A stretch of 64,000 nucleotides of DNA from Nonomuraea rubra (lineage in GTDB: Bacteria > Actinomycetota > Actinomycetes > Streptosporangiales > Streptosporangiaceae). The stretch is from the NCBI RefSeq assembly GCF_014207985.1, contig NZ_JACHMI010000001.1, positions 8,911,001 through 8,975,000 of the forward strand, given 5' to 3'. The notes below the pieces were generated by a model. It was not told the DNA's origin, did not search any database, and saw only the letters and a program-made list of their open reading frames with translations. Both the position numbers and the translations under genes were made by a program. Positions 1-9,709 of the stretch are shown piece by piece. The first letter of the stretch is position 1, and every line of letters begins with the position of its first letter.

Positions 1-571
1 GGCCGGTGCCACGATCATGCCCTTCACCCTGACTCCGATCCGAGTCCTGATCCCAACAGCCAGAGCGCCAGCCCTGCCACAAGAGTTATCGAGCCGGTGA
101 CAAGCGTTTTACGGGCTGAGGCCATGAAGAATCCTTTCGAGGGATTTGGTCGGGCCAAGTCTTCGAAACACCCCATTCAGGCGCTGTCCGCACGGCCTCC
201 TGCCATCTGAGGAATCGAGCTACATCCTTTGGTTGACACCGTCTCACCCCGTGATTCGGCCCCCAAGCGGTCCTTAGCCGCGAAGTCCTTCGTCCACCCG
301 GCCGGAGCCGGCCGAAGCCCGAGTGCGCCGATTGCGGCACATCGGTGTGACCGCCGAGGAGACCGCCACTGCACAGATACCGGATATCACGCAACTACCG
401 CCGATCTTCATCAGCCACCCCCGACGCCGAACGCATCCTGCTGTCCCGCTGCCCCGCCATCCAAGACGCACCACCGTTTCTTGATCACGACCCGGCCACT
501 GCTGACGGGCGAGGTCAGCCTCCTGGGCGCGGGCCACGCCAGGCGATAGGTGCTGCAGCGGTTCGACCAGC
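1..571. other. no recognisable gene
   Basis: I find no open frame here with recognisable protein features on either strand. The frames present are short, Pro/Arg-rich and lack credible ribosome sites. The right edge joins directly onto a 3' aconitase remnant, so this may be further decayed sequence. Confidence 0.5.
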
Positions 572-814
572 GGGGGTGTGCTCCCGCTGCTCCCCGGTCA
601 GGGCGCGGACGGGCTCGGCCTGACCGGCCGTGAGACCATCACGGTCTCCGGGCGGGCCGCGCTCGACGGACCGGACCGCCCGCCCACGCTCACCGTGGCC
701 GCCGACGCCATCACCTTCCAGGCCCGCCTCCGCCTCGACACCGCCCGCGAAGCCGCCTGCTACCGGCACGGCTGCATCATGCCTTACGTCCTGCGCCACC
801 TACTGGCGGATTGA
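572..814 (+). pseudogene. aconitate hydratase, C-terminal remnant
   Basis: An open frame of about 80 codons matches, from memory of the family, the extreme C-terminus of aconitase (AcnA). It has the GVLPLL...GLTGRET segment, then a strand-rich stretch, then ARLRLDT.REAACYRHGCIMPYVLR, equivalent to the usual [25 protein letters not shown] ending. Everything upstream is missing: the [4Fe-4S] cysteine domains and the swivel-domain active-site Ser/Arg loop. A full enzyme is about 900 residues, so this is roughly the last 9 percent and cannot be active. No start codon with a ribosome site precedes it. It marks an old deletion left of the mycofactocin region. Confidence 0.72.
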
Positions 815-1058
815 GGTTCCCTGTGGAAGGGGGCCTCCGCACCCGGCCGCATGTCCCACTGCCTGTTCTGATTCGCGCAGGACGACGCCGCCGTGCGGAC
901 CCGAGGCCATCCACCGCACCCAGATCTCGTCTCGTGAGCGGGCGGACTTCGACAGGACGTGGCAGGCCCGCGACGGTGCTGGGGCCTGCCTGACGACCGG
1001 GGCGATGCTGTTGAAGTGCCACGCTGGCGCCTCGCGTAAGGGAGAACCCGTCCGTACG

Positions 1059-1925
1059 TCAGTCTTCGGCGGACGGTATGACCGCGCCCAGGTTGGTCCG
1101 CGAGAGGACGGAGTGGCCTGCATCCACGAAGAAGTGCTGGCCGGTGACATAGGCGGCCAGGTCCGAGTTCAGGAAGAGCGCCACCCTGGCGGTCGACTCC
1201 GGCTGCATCATGGGCATCGGCAGCGCGTTGAAGTAGTAGCCGGCCTGGTGCATGTGCTCGACGGTCCCGCCCTCGTGGCCGGCGTAGCGGTCCAGCATGC
1301 CCTGCCACGAGGTCATCTCGCTGGCGATGAAGCCGGGCTTGATCGCGTTGCAGCGGATGCCGAAGGGCGCGACCTCCACCGCCACGTTCTTCATCAGGCC
1401 GATGACGCCGGCCTTCGCCGCCGTGTAGTGCGCGATGCCGGGGTCGGGGTCGTCGGAGTTGGACGAGGCGGTGATGACGATGGAGCCGCTCTTCCGTTCG
1501 ATCATGTGGGACAGGACCGCCTTGACCGAGCGCCATACCCCCGTGAGGTTGACGTCGATCATGTCCTGCCAGGTCTCGTCGTCCAGCTCCCAGACTTTCC
1601 CCTCGGTGAGGATGCCCGCGTTGGCGATGAGGCAGTCGATCCTGCCGAACTCGGCGATGCCCTGGGCGACGGCGTCGTCCAGCGCCTGCTGAGAACGCAC
1701 GTCCGCGACGAACGGCAGAGCACGCCGGCCCAGATCCTCGACGAGGCGAACCGTCTCGGCGAGGTCTTCCTTGCCTGCCAGGTCGTACGGCACCGTCCTG
1801 ATGGGAGCGTCGATGTCCGTGAGGATGACGTCCGCGCCCTCCTGTGCCGACGCGAGAGCGTGGGCGCGGCCCTGTCCGCGGCCTCCGCCGGTGATGAACA
1901 CCACTTTGCCGTCCAGCAGGCCCAT
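1059..1925 (-). CDS. mycofactocin-coupled SDR family oxidoreductase
   Basis: A 288-residue classical short-chain dehydrogenase. The ATG at 1925 is preceded by AAGGAGACGCTC, a strong ribosome site, so the in-frame upstream codons are not needed. The N-terminal cofactor motif is TGGGRGQGRAHA; the RGQG version is characteristic of the mycofactocin-coupled subfamily, whose NAD is thought not to exchange. NAG follows at the usual place, the catalytic Ser is in ITASSNS and YTAAK supplies Tyr and Lys. The C-terminal half has the long insert (about residues 200-235) typical of this subfamily, and the DAGHSVL ending fits. Substrate is unknown, probably a secondary alcohol. It is the outermost gene of the left-reading half of the locus, 250 bp past the Baeyer-Villiger gene. 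Confidence 0.85.
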   Translation of the reverse strand: MGLLDGKVVFITGGGRGQGRAHALASAQEGADVILTDIDAPIRTVPYDLAGKEDLAETVRLVEDLGRRALPFVADVRSQQALDDAVAQGIAEFGRIDCLIANAGILTEGKVWELDDETWQDMIDVNLTGVWRSVKAVLSHMIERKSGSIVITASSNSDDPDPGIAHYTAAKAGVIGLMKNVAVEVAPFGIRCNAIKPGFIASEMTSWQGMLDRYAGHEGGTVEHMHQAGYYFNALPMPMMQPESTARVALFLNSDLAAYVTGQHFFVDAGHSVLSRTNLGAVIPSAED

Positions 1926-2179
1926 GAGCGTCTCCTTATACGTGAAGTTGGGGCACACCTACTTTCCTGGGCCATCAGCGCGGCCCCATAGGAAATCCGC
2001 GCCATGCCATCGCCGCGAGACGCCACCTCGACCCAGAGCTGCCGGCTGAAGCCTGCCGTTCGGAGCGTGGAGTGCGCCGTTGAACTCGGCGCCCCGGACG
2101 GCAGGCGGTCGATCGGAGGCTGCGGACTCCGATCGACGTTTCGGAGGGGCCCAAAGCCGGCTTCCCGTGCGGTGTTCCG

Positions 2180-3676
2180 TCAGACGCGCAAGGCCCGCTC
2201 GTCCCCGTCGTACGCGGCCGGGTCGAAGGGCGCGCACTCGTCCCGGAAGCGGTGGGCGAAGTCCGGCCAGGACAGCGTCGCCCGCCCGTTGCGGGGGTCG
2301 AGGTACCAGCTGCTGCATCCGCCCCGGATGATCACCGTTTCTGCGGCCACCTCGTCCAGGCGCCTCGCGAAGGCGTTCTCGATCTCGGAAGAGACCTCCA
2401 GGACCCGCCCGCCGTGCGCGGAGCGCCAGTCCAGCGCCGCGAGCAGGTGGTCGACCTGGGCTTCGATCATGTAGATGACCGAGTTGTGCCCCAAGCTGGT
2501 CCCCGGCCCGTTCAGCAGGAAGAGATTGGGAAACCCGGCCGTGGCGATCGAGTTGTAGGCCTGCATCCCGTTCGACCAGTGGTCGGCGAGGGACCGCCCT
2601 GCACGTCCGAAGATCCGGTACGACGACGGAAGGTCGTAGGTCTCGAAGCCGGTCGCGACGACCAGGACGTCGAGCTCGAACCCCTGTCCGGAGGCGCTGA
2701 ACGCCGTCGAGCCCGCCACCCGTTCCAGGGCTGCCGCTTCGAGGTGCACGTTGGGCTTTTGGACGGCCGGATAGTAGTCGTCGGACAGCAGGACCCGCTT
2801 GCAACCGATCGTGTAGTCGGGGGTGAGCGTCGCGCGCAGCTCAGGGTCTGGGACCTGCTTTTCCAGATGGCTCAACGCCTGCCACATGGCCTCGGCGAGG
2901 AAGTCGTCGACGAGACGACGGGCGGCGAACCGGGAGTCGTTGTACCAGAACAGCATCTCCCGCATCTCCTCGACCGTGCGCTGATCACGGCGGAAGAGAT
3001 TCTTCTCCGCTTCGGAGAAGTCGCGGTCCCGGCGCGGCTGGATGTAGGGCGCCGAACGCTGGAACACGACCAACCGCTCGGCGATCTCCGCGAGCTGTGG
3101 AACGATCTGGATCGCCGAGGCTCCGGTCCCCACCACGCCGATGCGCTTTCCGTCCAGCGGGAAGTCGTGGTTCCAGCGGGCGGAGTGGAACAGCTCGCCC
3201 GTGAAGGTGTCGAGGCCCGGGACCTCTGGAAGCTTGATGTCCGTCAGGTGTCCTGTCGCGGCGACCAGGACGTCACCGTGGAACTCGCCCTGCGGAGTCC
3301 GGACCGTCCAGCGGTGGTCGGTCTCGCTCCAGCGGGCCTCGAGCATGTCCGCGCCGAAGCGCAGGTGCGGCTCCAGGCCTTCCTCCCGGGCGGCCGTGCG
3401 CAGGTAGTCCCAGATCTCCTGGCCGGGCGCGAACATCCGCGACCAGTCGGGGTTGGTCCGGAAGGAGTAGGAGTAGAGCGGCGAGGGAACGTCACATGCG
3501 ACGCCCGGGTAGGTGTTGTCCCGCCACGATCCGCCGACGTCATCGGCGCGTTCCAGGATGACGAACGAGGTCTCGCCGCGCCGGCGGAGCTGGATGCCGA
3601 GGCCGAGGCCGGAGAAGCCGGCGCCGACGATGATCACTGAAACGTCGCGCAACGCGTCTGGGGTGGAGGTGGGCAC
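2180..3676 (-). CDS. Baeyer-Villiger-type flavin monooxygenase
   Basis: A 498-residue class B flavoprotein monooxygenase expected to use FAD, NADPH and O2 to insert oxygen next to a ketone. The FAD Rossmann motif GAGFSG is at residues 18-23. The Baeyer-Villiger fingerprint FxGxxxHxxxW is exact at 158-168 (FTGELFHSARW), and a second Rossmann motif VGTGASA (about 182-188) binds NADPH. GTG at 3676 is preceded by AAGGAGCCTGAC. It reads left, 37 bp after the alpha/beta hydrolase, which would open the ester or lactone this enzyme makes. With the SDR downstream, the trio suits oxidation of a cyclic or branched alcohol via ketone and lactone. The substrate cannot be read from sequence. Confidence 0.87.
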   Translation of the reverse strand: MPTSTPDALRDVSVIIVGAGFSGLGLGIQLRRRGETSFVILERADDVGGSWRDNTYPGVACDVPSPLYSYSFRTNPDWSRMFAPGQEIWDYLRTAAREEGLEPHLRFGADMLEARWSETDHRWTVRTPQGEFHGDVLVAATGHLTDIKLPEVPGLDTFTGELFHSARWNHDFPLDGKRIGVVGTGASAIQIVPQLAEIAERLVVFQRSAPYIQPRRDRDFSEAEKNLFRRDQRTVEEMREMLFWYNDSRFAARRLVDDFLAEAMWQALSHLEKQVPDPELRATLTPDYTIGCKRVLLSDDYYPAVQKPNVHLEAAALERVAGSTAFSASGQGFELDVLVVATGFETYDLPSSYRIFGRAGRSLADHWSNGMQAYNSIATAGFPNLFLLNGPGTSLGHNSVIYMIEAQVDHLLAALDWRSAHGGRVLEVSSEIENAFARRLDEVAAETVIIRGGCSSWYLDPRNGRATLSWPDFAHRFRDECAPFDPAAYDGDERALRV

Positions 3677-3713
3677 GTCAGGCTCCTTCGAGGAGAAGTA
3701 CGGAGGGATGCGG

Positions 3714-4589
3714 TCAGGGGCGACGGGCCGGCAGGGTCGCGCCCGCGGGATACTCGTTCGGGTCGGCGTTGAACGCGGCGATCAGGTGGACCAGTTCGGC
3801 GGGCCGCTCGACGACCATCGCGTGGCCGGAGGTGATCTCGGTGTACCGGGCGTCCGCGATGGCGCCGAAGAGCCGCTTGGACTGCCTGAACGGCGTCATC
3901 AAGTCGTCCGTGCCGGCCACGATGAGGGTGGGACAGGTGATCTTCGGCGCGATCTCCGTGAGATCCACGTGCCGATTGATCTCCATCTGGGCCGCCATGA
4001 CGTCGTCCGTACGGAAGCTCGCGACGAGAGCTTCGATCTCGCCCTCGCTCAACATCGCCAGGAGAGGTGCGCTGAAGGCGCAGAAGGCCTGGTAACGCCG
4101 GAGCGCTGCGGCGTCCGACTGCCGCAGGGCGTGCCAGACATCGTTGCGCAGCCTCTGCTGCGCGTCGGTCTTCAACCAGCCGGCCATCAGGACCAGCCCG
4201 CCCACCAGGTCCGGTCGGGCGCCGGCGGCCGTGGCGGCGACCACCGCACCGAGCGAATAGCCGGCGAGGGTCACGGGGCGGGCGGGCAGGACCTTCTCGA
4301 TCACCGCCTGGACCTGCTCCGCCATCCGGGCCGTTCCCTCTTCCGGCGGGCCCTGCGGCGTGGCCAGGTCCACCGCCACCACTCTCTGCCTGGCCGCCAG
4401 CATGGGGAACAGGAAGCTGAAATGGCTGCGGGTGCTGCCCCCGGTCCCGTGGACCAGCACGATCGGAGGAAAATCGCCGCGCTCCTCGACCGAGTCGAAG
4501 AAGTTCACCTCAAGGTCACCGATGTGAAGTGAACCGTGGTTCTCGCTGACGCCTCCGGCGGTCGCCGCAAGCGTGTTGGCCGTTGACAT
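3714..4589 (-). CDS. alpha/beta-fold hydrolase (probable ester/lactone hydrolase)
   Basis: A 291-residue alpha/beta hydrolase. The oxyanion-hole motif is VHGTGG (46-51) and the nucleophile elbow GYSLG puts the catalytic Ser at 112. GTDDLMT carries the acid and SGHAMVVERP the catalytic His. The start is the ATG at 4589, which has TAAGGAGAGCC in front; a GTG at 4616 that overlaps the MFS stop (TGA 4613-4615) is possible but has no ribosome site of its own. The gene sits between the MFS transporter and the Baeyer-Villiger enzyme, so hydrolysis of the lactone or ester product is the natural role. No signal peptide, hence cytoplasmic. Confidence 0.85.
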   Translation of the reverse strand: MSTANTLAATAGGVSENHGSLHIGDLEVNFFDSVEERGDFPPIVLVHGTGGSTRSHFSFLFPMLAARQRVVAVDLATPQGPPEEGTARMAEQVQAVIEKVLPARPVTLAGYSLGAVVAATAAGARPDLVGGLVLMAGWLKTDAQQRLRNDVWHALRQSDAAALRRYQAFCAFSAPLLAMLSEGEIEALVASFRTDDVMAAQMEINRHVDLTEIAPKITCPTLIVAGTDDLMTPFRQSKRLFGAIADARYTEITSGHAMVVERPAELVHLIAAFNADPNEYPAGATLPARRP

Positions 4590-4612
4590 GGCTCTCCTTA
4601 CCGGGTTCATGG

Positions 4613-6094
4613 TCACGTTCTGTTAGGGGAGGTCCTGACGAGTGCGGCCGCCACGGCGGCTGCGGCGAAGAAGACGGCTCCGAGCAGGAAGATCTCGTTG
4701 TAAACGCCCTCGAGCGGCACTTCGATCGGCCCTGTAGCGGTGACGACCGTCTTGATGTCGCTCACCATCAGAGCCCCCACGACCGCCGCCCCGACGGCTC
4801 CGCCGATGGTGCGGGTGATCGAGTTGATCGAGTTCGCGACTCCGGTCTCTTCGGGCCGCACATGCGCGACGAGCAGCACCGGCATCGAGGCGTAGGCGGC
4901 GGCGATGGCGAGGTCGCCGATCACGATGGCGATGACGACGTCGGCGGTCGTGTCATGCCGGAACGTGAACATGAGCATCGCCCCGAGACCGACGAGGCCG
5001 CCCGACACCAGAACGATCTTGGGGCCGAATCGCTGGACCAGCGAGCCGAGGACGGGACCTGCCAGGATGGCGGCGATGGCGCCCGGCAGCATGTAGACGA
5101 ACGCCGTCCTGAGGCCGTCCGCGGCGAAGCCGTATCCCGAGCCGGCCGGCGCCTGTACGAAGTAGGTGGCGCCCATGTAGAGGATCAGCATGGCGAGGCC
5201 GACGCAGAAGCCGGCGACGTTCGCCGCCAGCACGGGGCCCTTCTTGAGCATGCCGATGGCGACCAGGGGATGCGGCGATCGGGCCTGACGCCATACGAAG
5301 GCGCAGAGTGCGAACGCCGCGATGCCGAAGAGCCCGAGCACGAGGGCCGAGGCCCAGCCCCAGCGTTCTCCTTGGGAGATCGGCAGCAACAGCGCCGAGA
5401 GGCCCGACGCCAGCAGTGCGGCGCCTGCGTAGTCCACCCGTCCGCCCGGCCCGCGCCGTCGTGGAAGCCGCGTGGCGAGCAACAGGACGAGGCAGCACAG
5501 CACCACGCTGAGCCAGAAGATGCGGCGGTAGTCCGCGCCGTTCAGTGTCAGCAGCCCGCCCGCGACGAGGGCGAGACATCCGCCGACGCTCATCGCGGAC
5601 GCGGTGATGGCCATCGAGCCGGCCAGCCGGTGCGAGGGCATCTCCCGGTGGAGGACGCTCATGGAGAGCGGGAAGAGACCGAGGCTCACGCCCTGGAGCG
5701 CCCGCGCCAGGATCAGCAGTCCCACGCTGTGGGTGAGGGCTCCGAGCAGGCTGCCGGCCAGGGTCACGGTCAGCACACCGACGAAGGCCACCTTGTGGCC
5801 GTAGACGTCCCCCAGCCTGCCCATCAAGGGGGTCATGGCGGACGCACTCAGCAGGACGACGGTGGTCGCCCACGCCACCGTGGCGGGCGAGGTGTTCAGC
5901 TGGGCGGCCATCAGCGGCAGGGCCGGTACCACGGTGCTCTGGATCATCGACAGGAGGAACCCGGCGCTGGCCATGGTCAGCAGGATCAGCCGAGGAGATC
6001 CGTCTTCTGGGCCTTTCCTGCCACGCCTGGGCACGACACCACCCGGGACGGGCTCCTCCGTATCCGTTCCTCTGGCGCCGCTGTCGTCAAGCAC
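4613..6094 (-). CDS. MFS transporter, DHA2-like
   Basis: A 493-residue major facilitator with about 14 hydrophobic segments. Family motif A is seen as GRLGDVYGHK between the second and third segments and motif C-like glycines follow (MSVGGCLALVAGG). GTG at 6094 lies about 12 nt after GGAGG and is the first good start; the first 40 residues are hydrophilic and cytosolic. It is upstream of the hydrolase and Baeyer-Villiger genes on the same strand, so it could import the catabolic substrate or export a toxic intermediate. The family is mostly proton-coupled efflux, which makes the direction uncertain. Confidence 0.85.
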   Translation of the reverse strand: MLDDSGARGTDTEEPVPGGVVPRRGRKGPEDGSPRLILLTMASAGFLLSMIQSTVVPALPLMAAQLNTSPATVAWATTVVLLSASAMTPLMGRLGDVYGHKVAFVGVLTVTLAGSLLGALTHSVGLLILARALQGVSLGLFPLSMSVLHREMPSHRLAGSMAITASAMSVGGCLALVAGGLLTLNGADYRRIFWLSVVLCCLVLLLATRLPRRRGPGGRVDYAGAALLASGLSALLLPISQGERWGWASALVLGLFGIAAFALCAFVWRQARSPHPLVAIGMLKKGPVLAANVAGFCVGLAMLILYMGATYFVQAPAGSGYGFAADGLRTAFVYMLPGAIAAILAGPVLGSLVQRFGPKIVLVSGGLVGLGAMLMFTFRHDTTADVVIAIVIGDLAIAAAYASMPVLLVAHVRPEETGVANSINSITRTIGGAVGAAVVGALMVSDIKTVVTATGPIEVPLEGVYNEIFLLGAVFFAAAAVAAALVRTSPNRT

Positions 6095-6231
6095 TCTCGG
6101 TCCCCCTCCGTTGTCGGGCGTGGGCGAACCTCGGCACCGCCCGACATACGCCGAAAAGTCTGGTTGTTGCGGCGATCTACGCATTGCGTCTGCGTGCCAC
6201 GGTGTCGGCGATGTGCGCCGTTCCCGAGTTC

Positions 6232-7821
6232 TCAGGCCAGCGCTGCCGCGATCACCTCTCCCACCAGCACGGCCGAGTTCGCCGGGCCGCGCAGGGGGGC
6301 GGTCGGCAGGATCGAGGTGTCCGCGACGGTCAGATCGGCCACTCCGTGCACCGCGCCGCAGCCGTCCACGGCCGCCGCCGGATCGCCGGAGCGGCCCATC
6401 GGGACCGTCCCGCAGGTGTGCTGCGACGTGCCGAGCCGGGTGGCGACCCACCCGTCGAGTGCGGTGTCGTCCAGGCCCGCGGGCTCGGCCGGCCCGGCGG
6501 TCAGCTCGGCGAACGCGTGCGATCCCACGATCGCCACGGCGGCCCTGACCGCTTCTCGCATCCGCCGCCGATCCTCCGCCTCGGCGAGATAGCGGTAGCG
6601 GATGCGAGGCGGGGTGTCCGGGTCGGGCGAGGTCGCGCACAACCGGCCGAGCGCCCGGGGAGTCTGCACTGAGACGAGGAGCGCATGGGGCGCTCCCGGC
6701 ACCGCCGTCTCACCCCGGACGAGGCCTGCCATAGGCACGAGCGACTGAAGGATCTCCAGGTCGCCGGGCTCGCCTCCGTCCGAACTCAGATGGAGCGCAC
6801 CGCCCAGCCAGCTCTCCTCAGGCTCCGGCAGCGGACGGCTCGGCGTCCAGTCCACGACGACCTGCGGATGGTCGCTGAAGGCTGCGCCGATGGCGGGGAG
6901 CTCATGGACGACCTCGATCCCGGCGGCGGCCAGTACGCCGGCCGGGCCGATCCCCGACACCTGGAGCAGGTGCGCGGAGCCGAACGCCCCGGCGCACAGA
7001 ACGACCCGGCCCGCCTCGATCACCTCGGCACGGCCGTCCCGGACCGCGAGAACGCCCGCCGCGCGCAGGCCACCCGGTCCTCGCCGCAGCACGATGGAGC
7101 GCACGGTGCAGTCGCCGTGCACGGTGAGGTTCGGGCGGGCCAGGACGCCCAGGAGGTAGGCGGCCCCGGTGTTGATCCGGACGCCGCCGTCCGCGTTGAC
7201 GGGGACCGGCCCGAACCCCGGCGGGCCCTGGGCGTTCTTGTCTGCTTCCGCGGCGTGGCCCAGTTCCCGTGCGGCCTGCGCGAAGGCGTGTGCCGCGGGG
7301 TGGGTGAGGGAAGTCCGCCGGACCTTGATCGGCCCGGTCCTGCCGTGCAGGTCCGGATCTCCCATGTCGAGATCGTTCTCCAGCCGGCGCAGCAAGGGCA
7401 GCGCCGCCGCGTAGGACCAGCGGGCATCTCCGGACGCCGCCGCCCAGCGGGTGAAGTCGGCCTCCCGGGCCCGGATGAAGTAGCCGCCGTTGACGGTCGT
7501 CGAGCCGCCGAGCACCTTGCCGCGTACCGCGAGGTAGGGCCGTCCTGGCGTGAGCTCTGCCGGATAGACGTTCGTGGCAGGCAGGTCAGGCCGTGCGCCG
7601 GGCACCAGCCGCGCGTCGAGCAGGCCGGCGGGAAATCCGCCGGCCGGGACCGGCCCTGCTTCGAGGACCAGCACCGACCGGCTGGGATCGGCGCTGAGCC
7701 TCGCCGCGAGCACCGCACCGGCTCCGCCGGCGCCGACGATCAGCACGTCGGGACGGCTGCCGGGCTCGCGGGATGACCCATGCAGGCCATTCCCTTCCTT
7801 GGCCCCCGAGGCGTTCGACAT
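6232..7821 (-). CDS. mftG: mycofactocin-system GMC oxidoreductase MftG
   Basis: A 529-residue glucose-methanol-choline family flavoprotein. The FAD-binding VGAGGAGAVLAARLS is near residue 30, the GMC signature GKVLGGSTTVNGGYFIRAR is around 108-126, and the C-terminal half holds SQHTCGTVPMG with the active-site His. The short length and the NGGYFIRAR segment resemble MftG rather than choline dehydrogenase. MftG has been proposed to pass electrons from reduced mycofactocin to the respiratory chain. The ATG at 7821 lies 12 bp from the stop of the acyl-CoA synthetase, so the two are one transcription unit. The presence of mftA, C, D, E and F in the window supports the assignment; a generic GMC dehydrogenase is the alternative. 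Confidence 0.85.
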   Translation of the reverse strand: MSNASGAKEGNGLHGSSREPGSRPDVLIVGAGGAGAVLAARLSADPSRSVLVLEAGPVPAGGFPAGLLDARLVPGARPDLPATNVYPAELTPGRPYLAVRGKVLGGSTTVNGGYFIRAREADFTRWAAASGDARWSYAAALPLLRRLENDLDMGDPDLHGRTGPIKVRRTSLTHPAAHAFAQAARELGHAAEADKNAQGPPGFGPVPVNADGGVRINTGAAYLLGVLARPNLTVHGDCTVRSIVLRRGPGGLRAAGVLAVRDGRAEVIEAGRVVLCAGAFGSAHLLQVSGIGPAGVLAAAGIEVVHELPAIGAAFSDHPQVVVDWTPSRPLPEPEESWLGGALHLSSDGGEPGDLEILQSLVPMAGLVRGETAVPGAPHALLVSVQTPRALGRLCATSPDPDTPPRIRYRYLAEAEDRRRMREAVRAAVAIVGSHAFAELTAGPAEPAGLDDTALDGWVATRLGTSQHTCGTVPMGRSGDPAAAVDGCGAVHGVADLTVADTSILPTAPLRGPANSAVLVGEVIAAALA

Positions 7822-7833
7822 CGCAGAACCGGA

Positions 7834-9414
7834 TCAGCCGAAGACGGAGGCGGCCCATTTGTAGTCGGGTTTGCCGACGGCCGTGCGCTTGACCTCGGTG
7901 ACGAGCTTGAGCTCGCGAGGCAGCTTGAAACCGGCGATCCTGTCGGCCAGGAACGCGTGGAGATCCTCCAGGAGGATGTCCTTGCCGGGATGAGAGGAGA
8001 TCACCGCCGCGACCTTCTGGCCGAACCGCTCGTCGGGCACACCGATGACGATCGCGTCGCAGACATCGGGATGCTCCTTGAGGGACGCCTCGACCTCCTC
8101 CGGAAAGATCTTCTCGCCGCCGCTGTTGATCACCAAGGAGCCGCGGCCGAGCAGCACGATGGTCCCGTCAGGCTCGAGGGTGGCGAAGTCTCCGGGGATC
8201 GACCAGCGGGTGCCTGCGCTGTCGGTGAAGAAGGTGGCCGCGGTCTTGACCGGGTCGTTGTAGTAGCCCAGGGGGATGTGCCCGCTGCGCGCCAGCTTGC
8301 CGATCTGACCGGGTGCGACGACGCGCAGATCGTCGTCGAGTACGGTGCAGTCGGGGCCCATCGTGAACCTCGCGGTCCCGGTGCTCCTGCCCGCGGCGGA
8401 GGCGCCGCCGACCCCGGTCTCCGAAGCGCCGTAGTTGTCGACGAAACGGACGTCGGGCAACTGGTCGCGAAGAGCGTCGCGGACGGCGGGGGTCAGCGGC
8501 GCTCCACCGGACGAGAGCGCGTACAGCGAACCGGTGTCATGCCGGCCCTTGGCCAGCTCCGAGGCGATCGGGCGGCCCATGGCGTCACCCACGATCATCA
8601 CCACGTTCGCCCCCTCCGCGCACAGCAGGTCCAGTGCCTGCTCGGGATCGAACGCCCGCTCGGTGTAGAGCACGACCTTGGCCCCGATGAACAGGCCCAT
8701 GAGCGTCATCCACTGACCGGCCCCGTGCATCACGGGCGCGCAGTTCAGGATGACGGTGCCGGGTTGGTTCGCGGCTTCCGCGATCTCAGCGGGGCGGGAT
8801 ATCGGGGTGTTCCCGGAGCTGCCGCCTCCGAGCGCGCCGAAGAAGATGTCCTCGCAGCGCCATTCCACGCCCTTCGGGTAACCCGTGGTGCCGCCCGTGT
8901 ACATGATGTAGCGGTCATCGCTGGAGCGGGGCGGGAAATCGTCGGCGGGCGAGGCCGCCGCGAGGGCCTCCTCGTAGGGCACCGCGCCGGGGATCGTCTC
9001 CTCTCCCCCGTCCTCGATGACGATGACGTGGCGCAGCTTCGGCAGTTCGCCGCGGACCTCCTCGACGCGGGCCAGCAGCGAGCGCTCCCCGATGATCGCG
9101 ACGGAGTCGGAATCAGCCAGGACGTGCCGGAGCTCGGCCGCGACGTAGCGGTAGTTGACGGGGATCGGCACAGCTCTGATCTTGTGTGTCCCGAACATCG
9201 ACTCCAGCCACTCGGCCCTGTTGTACGCCAGGATCGCCACGTGATCGCCCGGCTCGATGCCCACCCGCTCCAGGTGATGGCCGACCCTGCTCGCCCGCGC
9301 GTTCAGGTCGCCGTAGGACAGCCGCACGTCGCCGGCCACCAGCGCCGGCCTGTCCGGGTCCGCTGTCGCGAGGATCTCCAGGAGGTCGGCCAGGTTGTAG
9401 GTGCGCTCGGTCAA
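7834..9414 (-). CDS. acyl-CoA synthetase (FadD-like, AMP-binding)
   Basis: A 526-residue ANL-superfamily ligase that would activate a carboxylic acid to its CoA thioester using ATP. The P-loop-like A3 motif is YTGGTTGYPKGV. The A5 region has YGASETG, the hinge is GRGSLVINSGGEKIFPEEVE, and the adenylation lysine is in RTAVGKPDYKW near the C-terminus. The start is TTG at 9414 behind GAGGAGCCCCCC. The length and SGGEKIFPEEVE hinge resemble the actinobacterial FadD17/FadD19-type enzymes used for branched or steroid side-chain acids, but chain specificity is not readable. It is the promoter-proximal gene of the left-reading operon and diverges from the alcohol dehydrogenase. Confidence 0.87.
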   Translation of the reverse strand: MTERTYNLADLLEILATADPDRPALVAGDVRLSYGDLNARASRVGHHLERVGIEPGDHVAILAYNRAEWLESMFGTHKIRAVPIPVNYRYVAAELRHVLADSDSVAIIGERSLLARVEEVRGELPKLRHVIVIEDGGEETIPGAVPYEEALAAASPADDFPPRSSDDRYIMYTGGTTGYPKGVEWRCEDIFFGALGGGSSGNTPISRPAEIAEAANQPGTVILNCAPVMHGAGQWMTLMGLFIGAKVVLYTERAFDPEQALDLLCAEGANVVMIVGDAMGRPIASELAKGRHDTGSLYALSSGGAPLTPAVRDALRDQLPDVRFVDNYGASETGVGGASAAGRSTGTARFTMGPDCTVLDDDLRVVAPGQIGKLARSGHIPLGYYNDPVKTAATFFTDSAGTRWSIPGDFATLEPDGTIVLLGRGSLVINSGGEKIFPEEVEASLKEHPDVCDAIVIGVPDERFGQKVAAVISSHPGKDILLEDLHAFLADRIAGFKLPRELKLVTEVKRTAVGKPDYKWAASVFG

Positions 9415-9709
9415 GGGGGGCTCCTCGTCTTCGTTCCGGGCCGCTTCGGTGGGGTTCGAGGTGGTGTGAGGACAGCGTCGCGGTCACCATCGGCAGTTGA
9501 CTTGCCGGTCCGTGCCGACCGGTGGAACCTCAGCGTCATTCGCTTCCCAAGGTGCCGCGACTTGTCGCATGCGTGCGATCCGATGGCGCTGTAAGCCAAT
9601 AAGCATCGCTCTGCTCGCGCGCAGAATCACCTACGACAAACTCTCCATCGGGGGGCCGTCTCGAGGACGAGCGCGACTGCCGCGATGGTCCTACCTCAAG
9701 GGTGAGAGC

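Noticed and set aside
4583..6592. A 669-codon plus-strand open frame opposite the MFS gene
   Set aside because: Very rich in Arg, Asp, Glu, Gly and His without family features; it is the antisense shadow of a clear transporter with ribosome site and transmembrane segments.
7780..9594. A 604-codon plus-strand frame opposite the acyl-CoA synthetase
   Set aside because: Composition and lack of motifs mark it as antisense shadow in high-GC DNA; the minus-strand ligase is complete.
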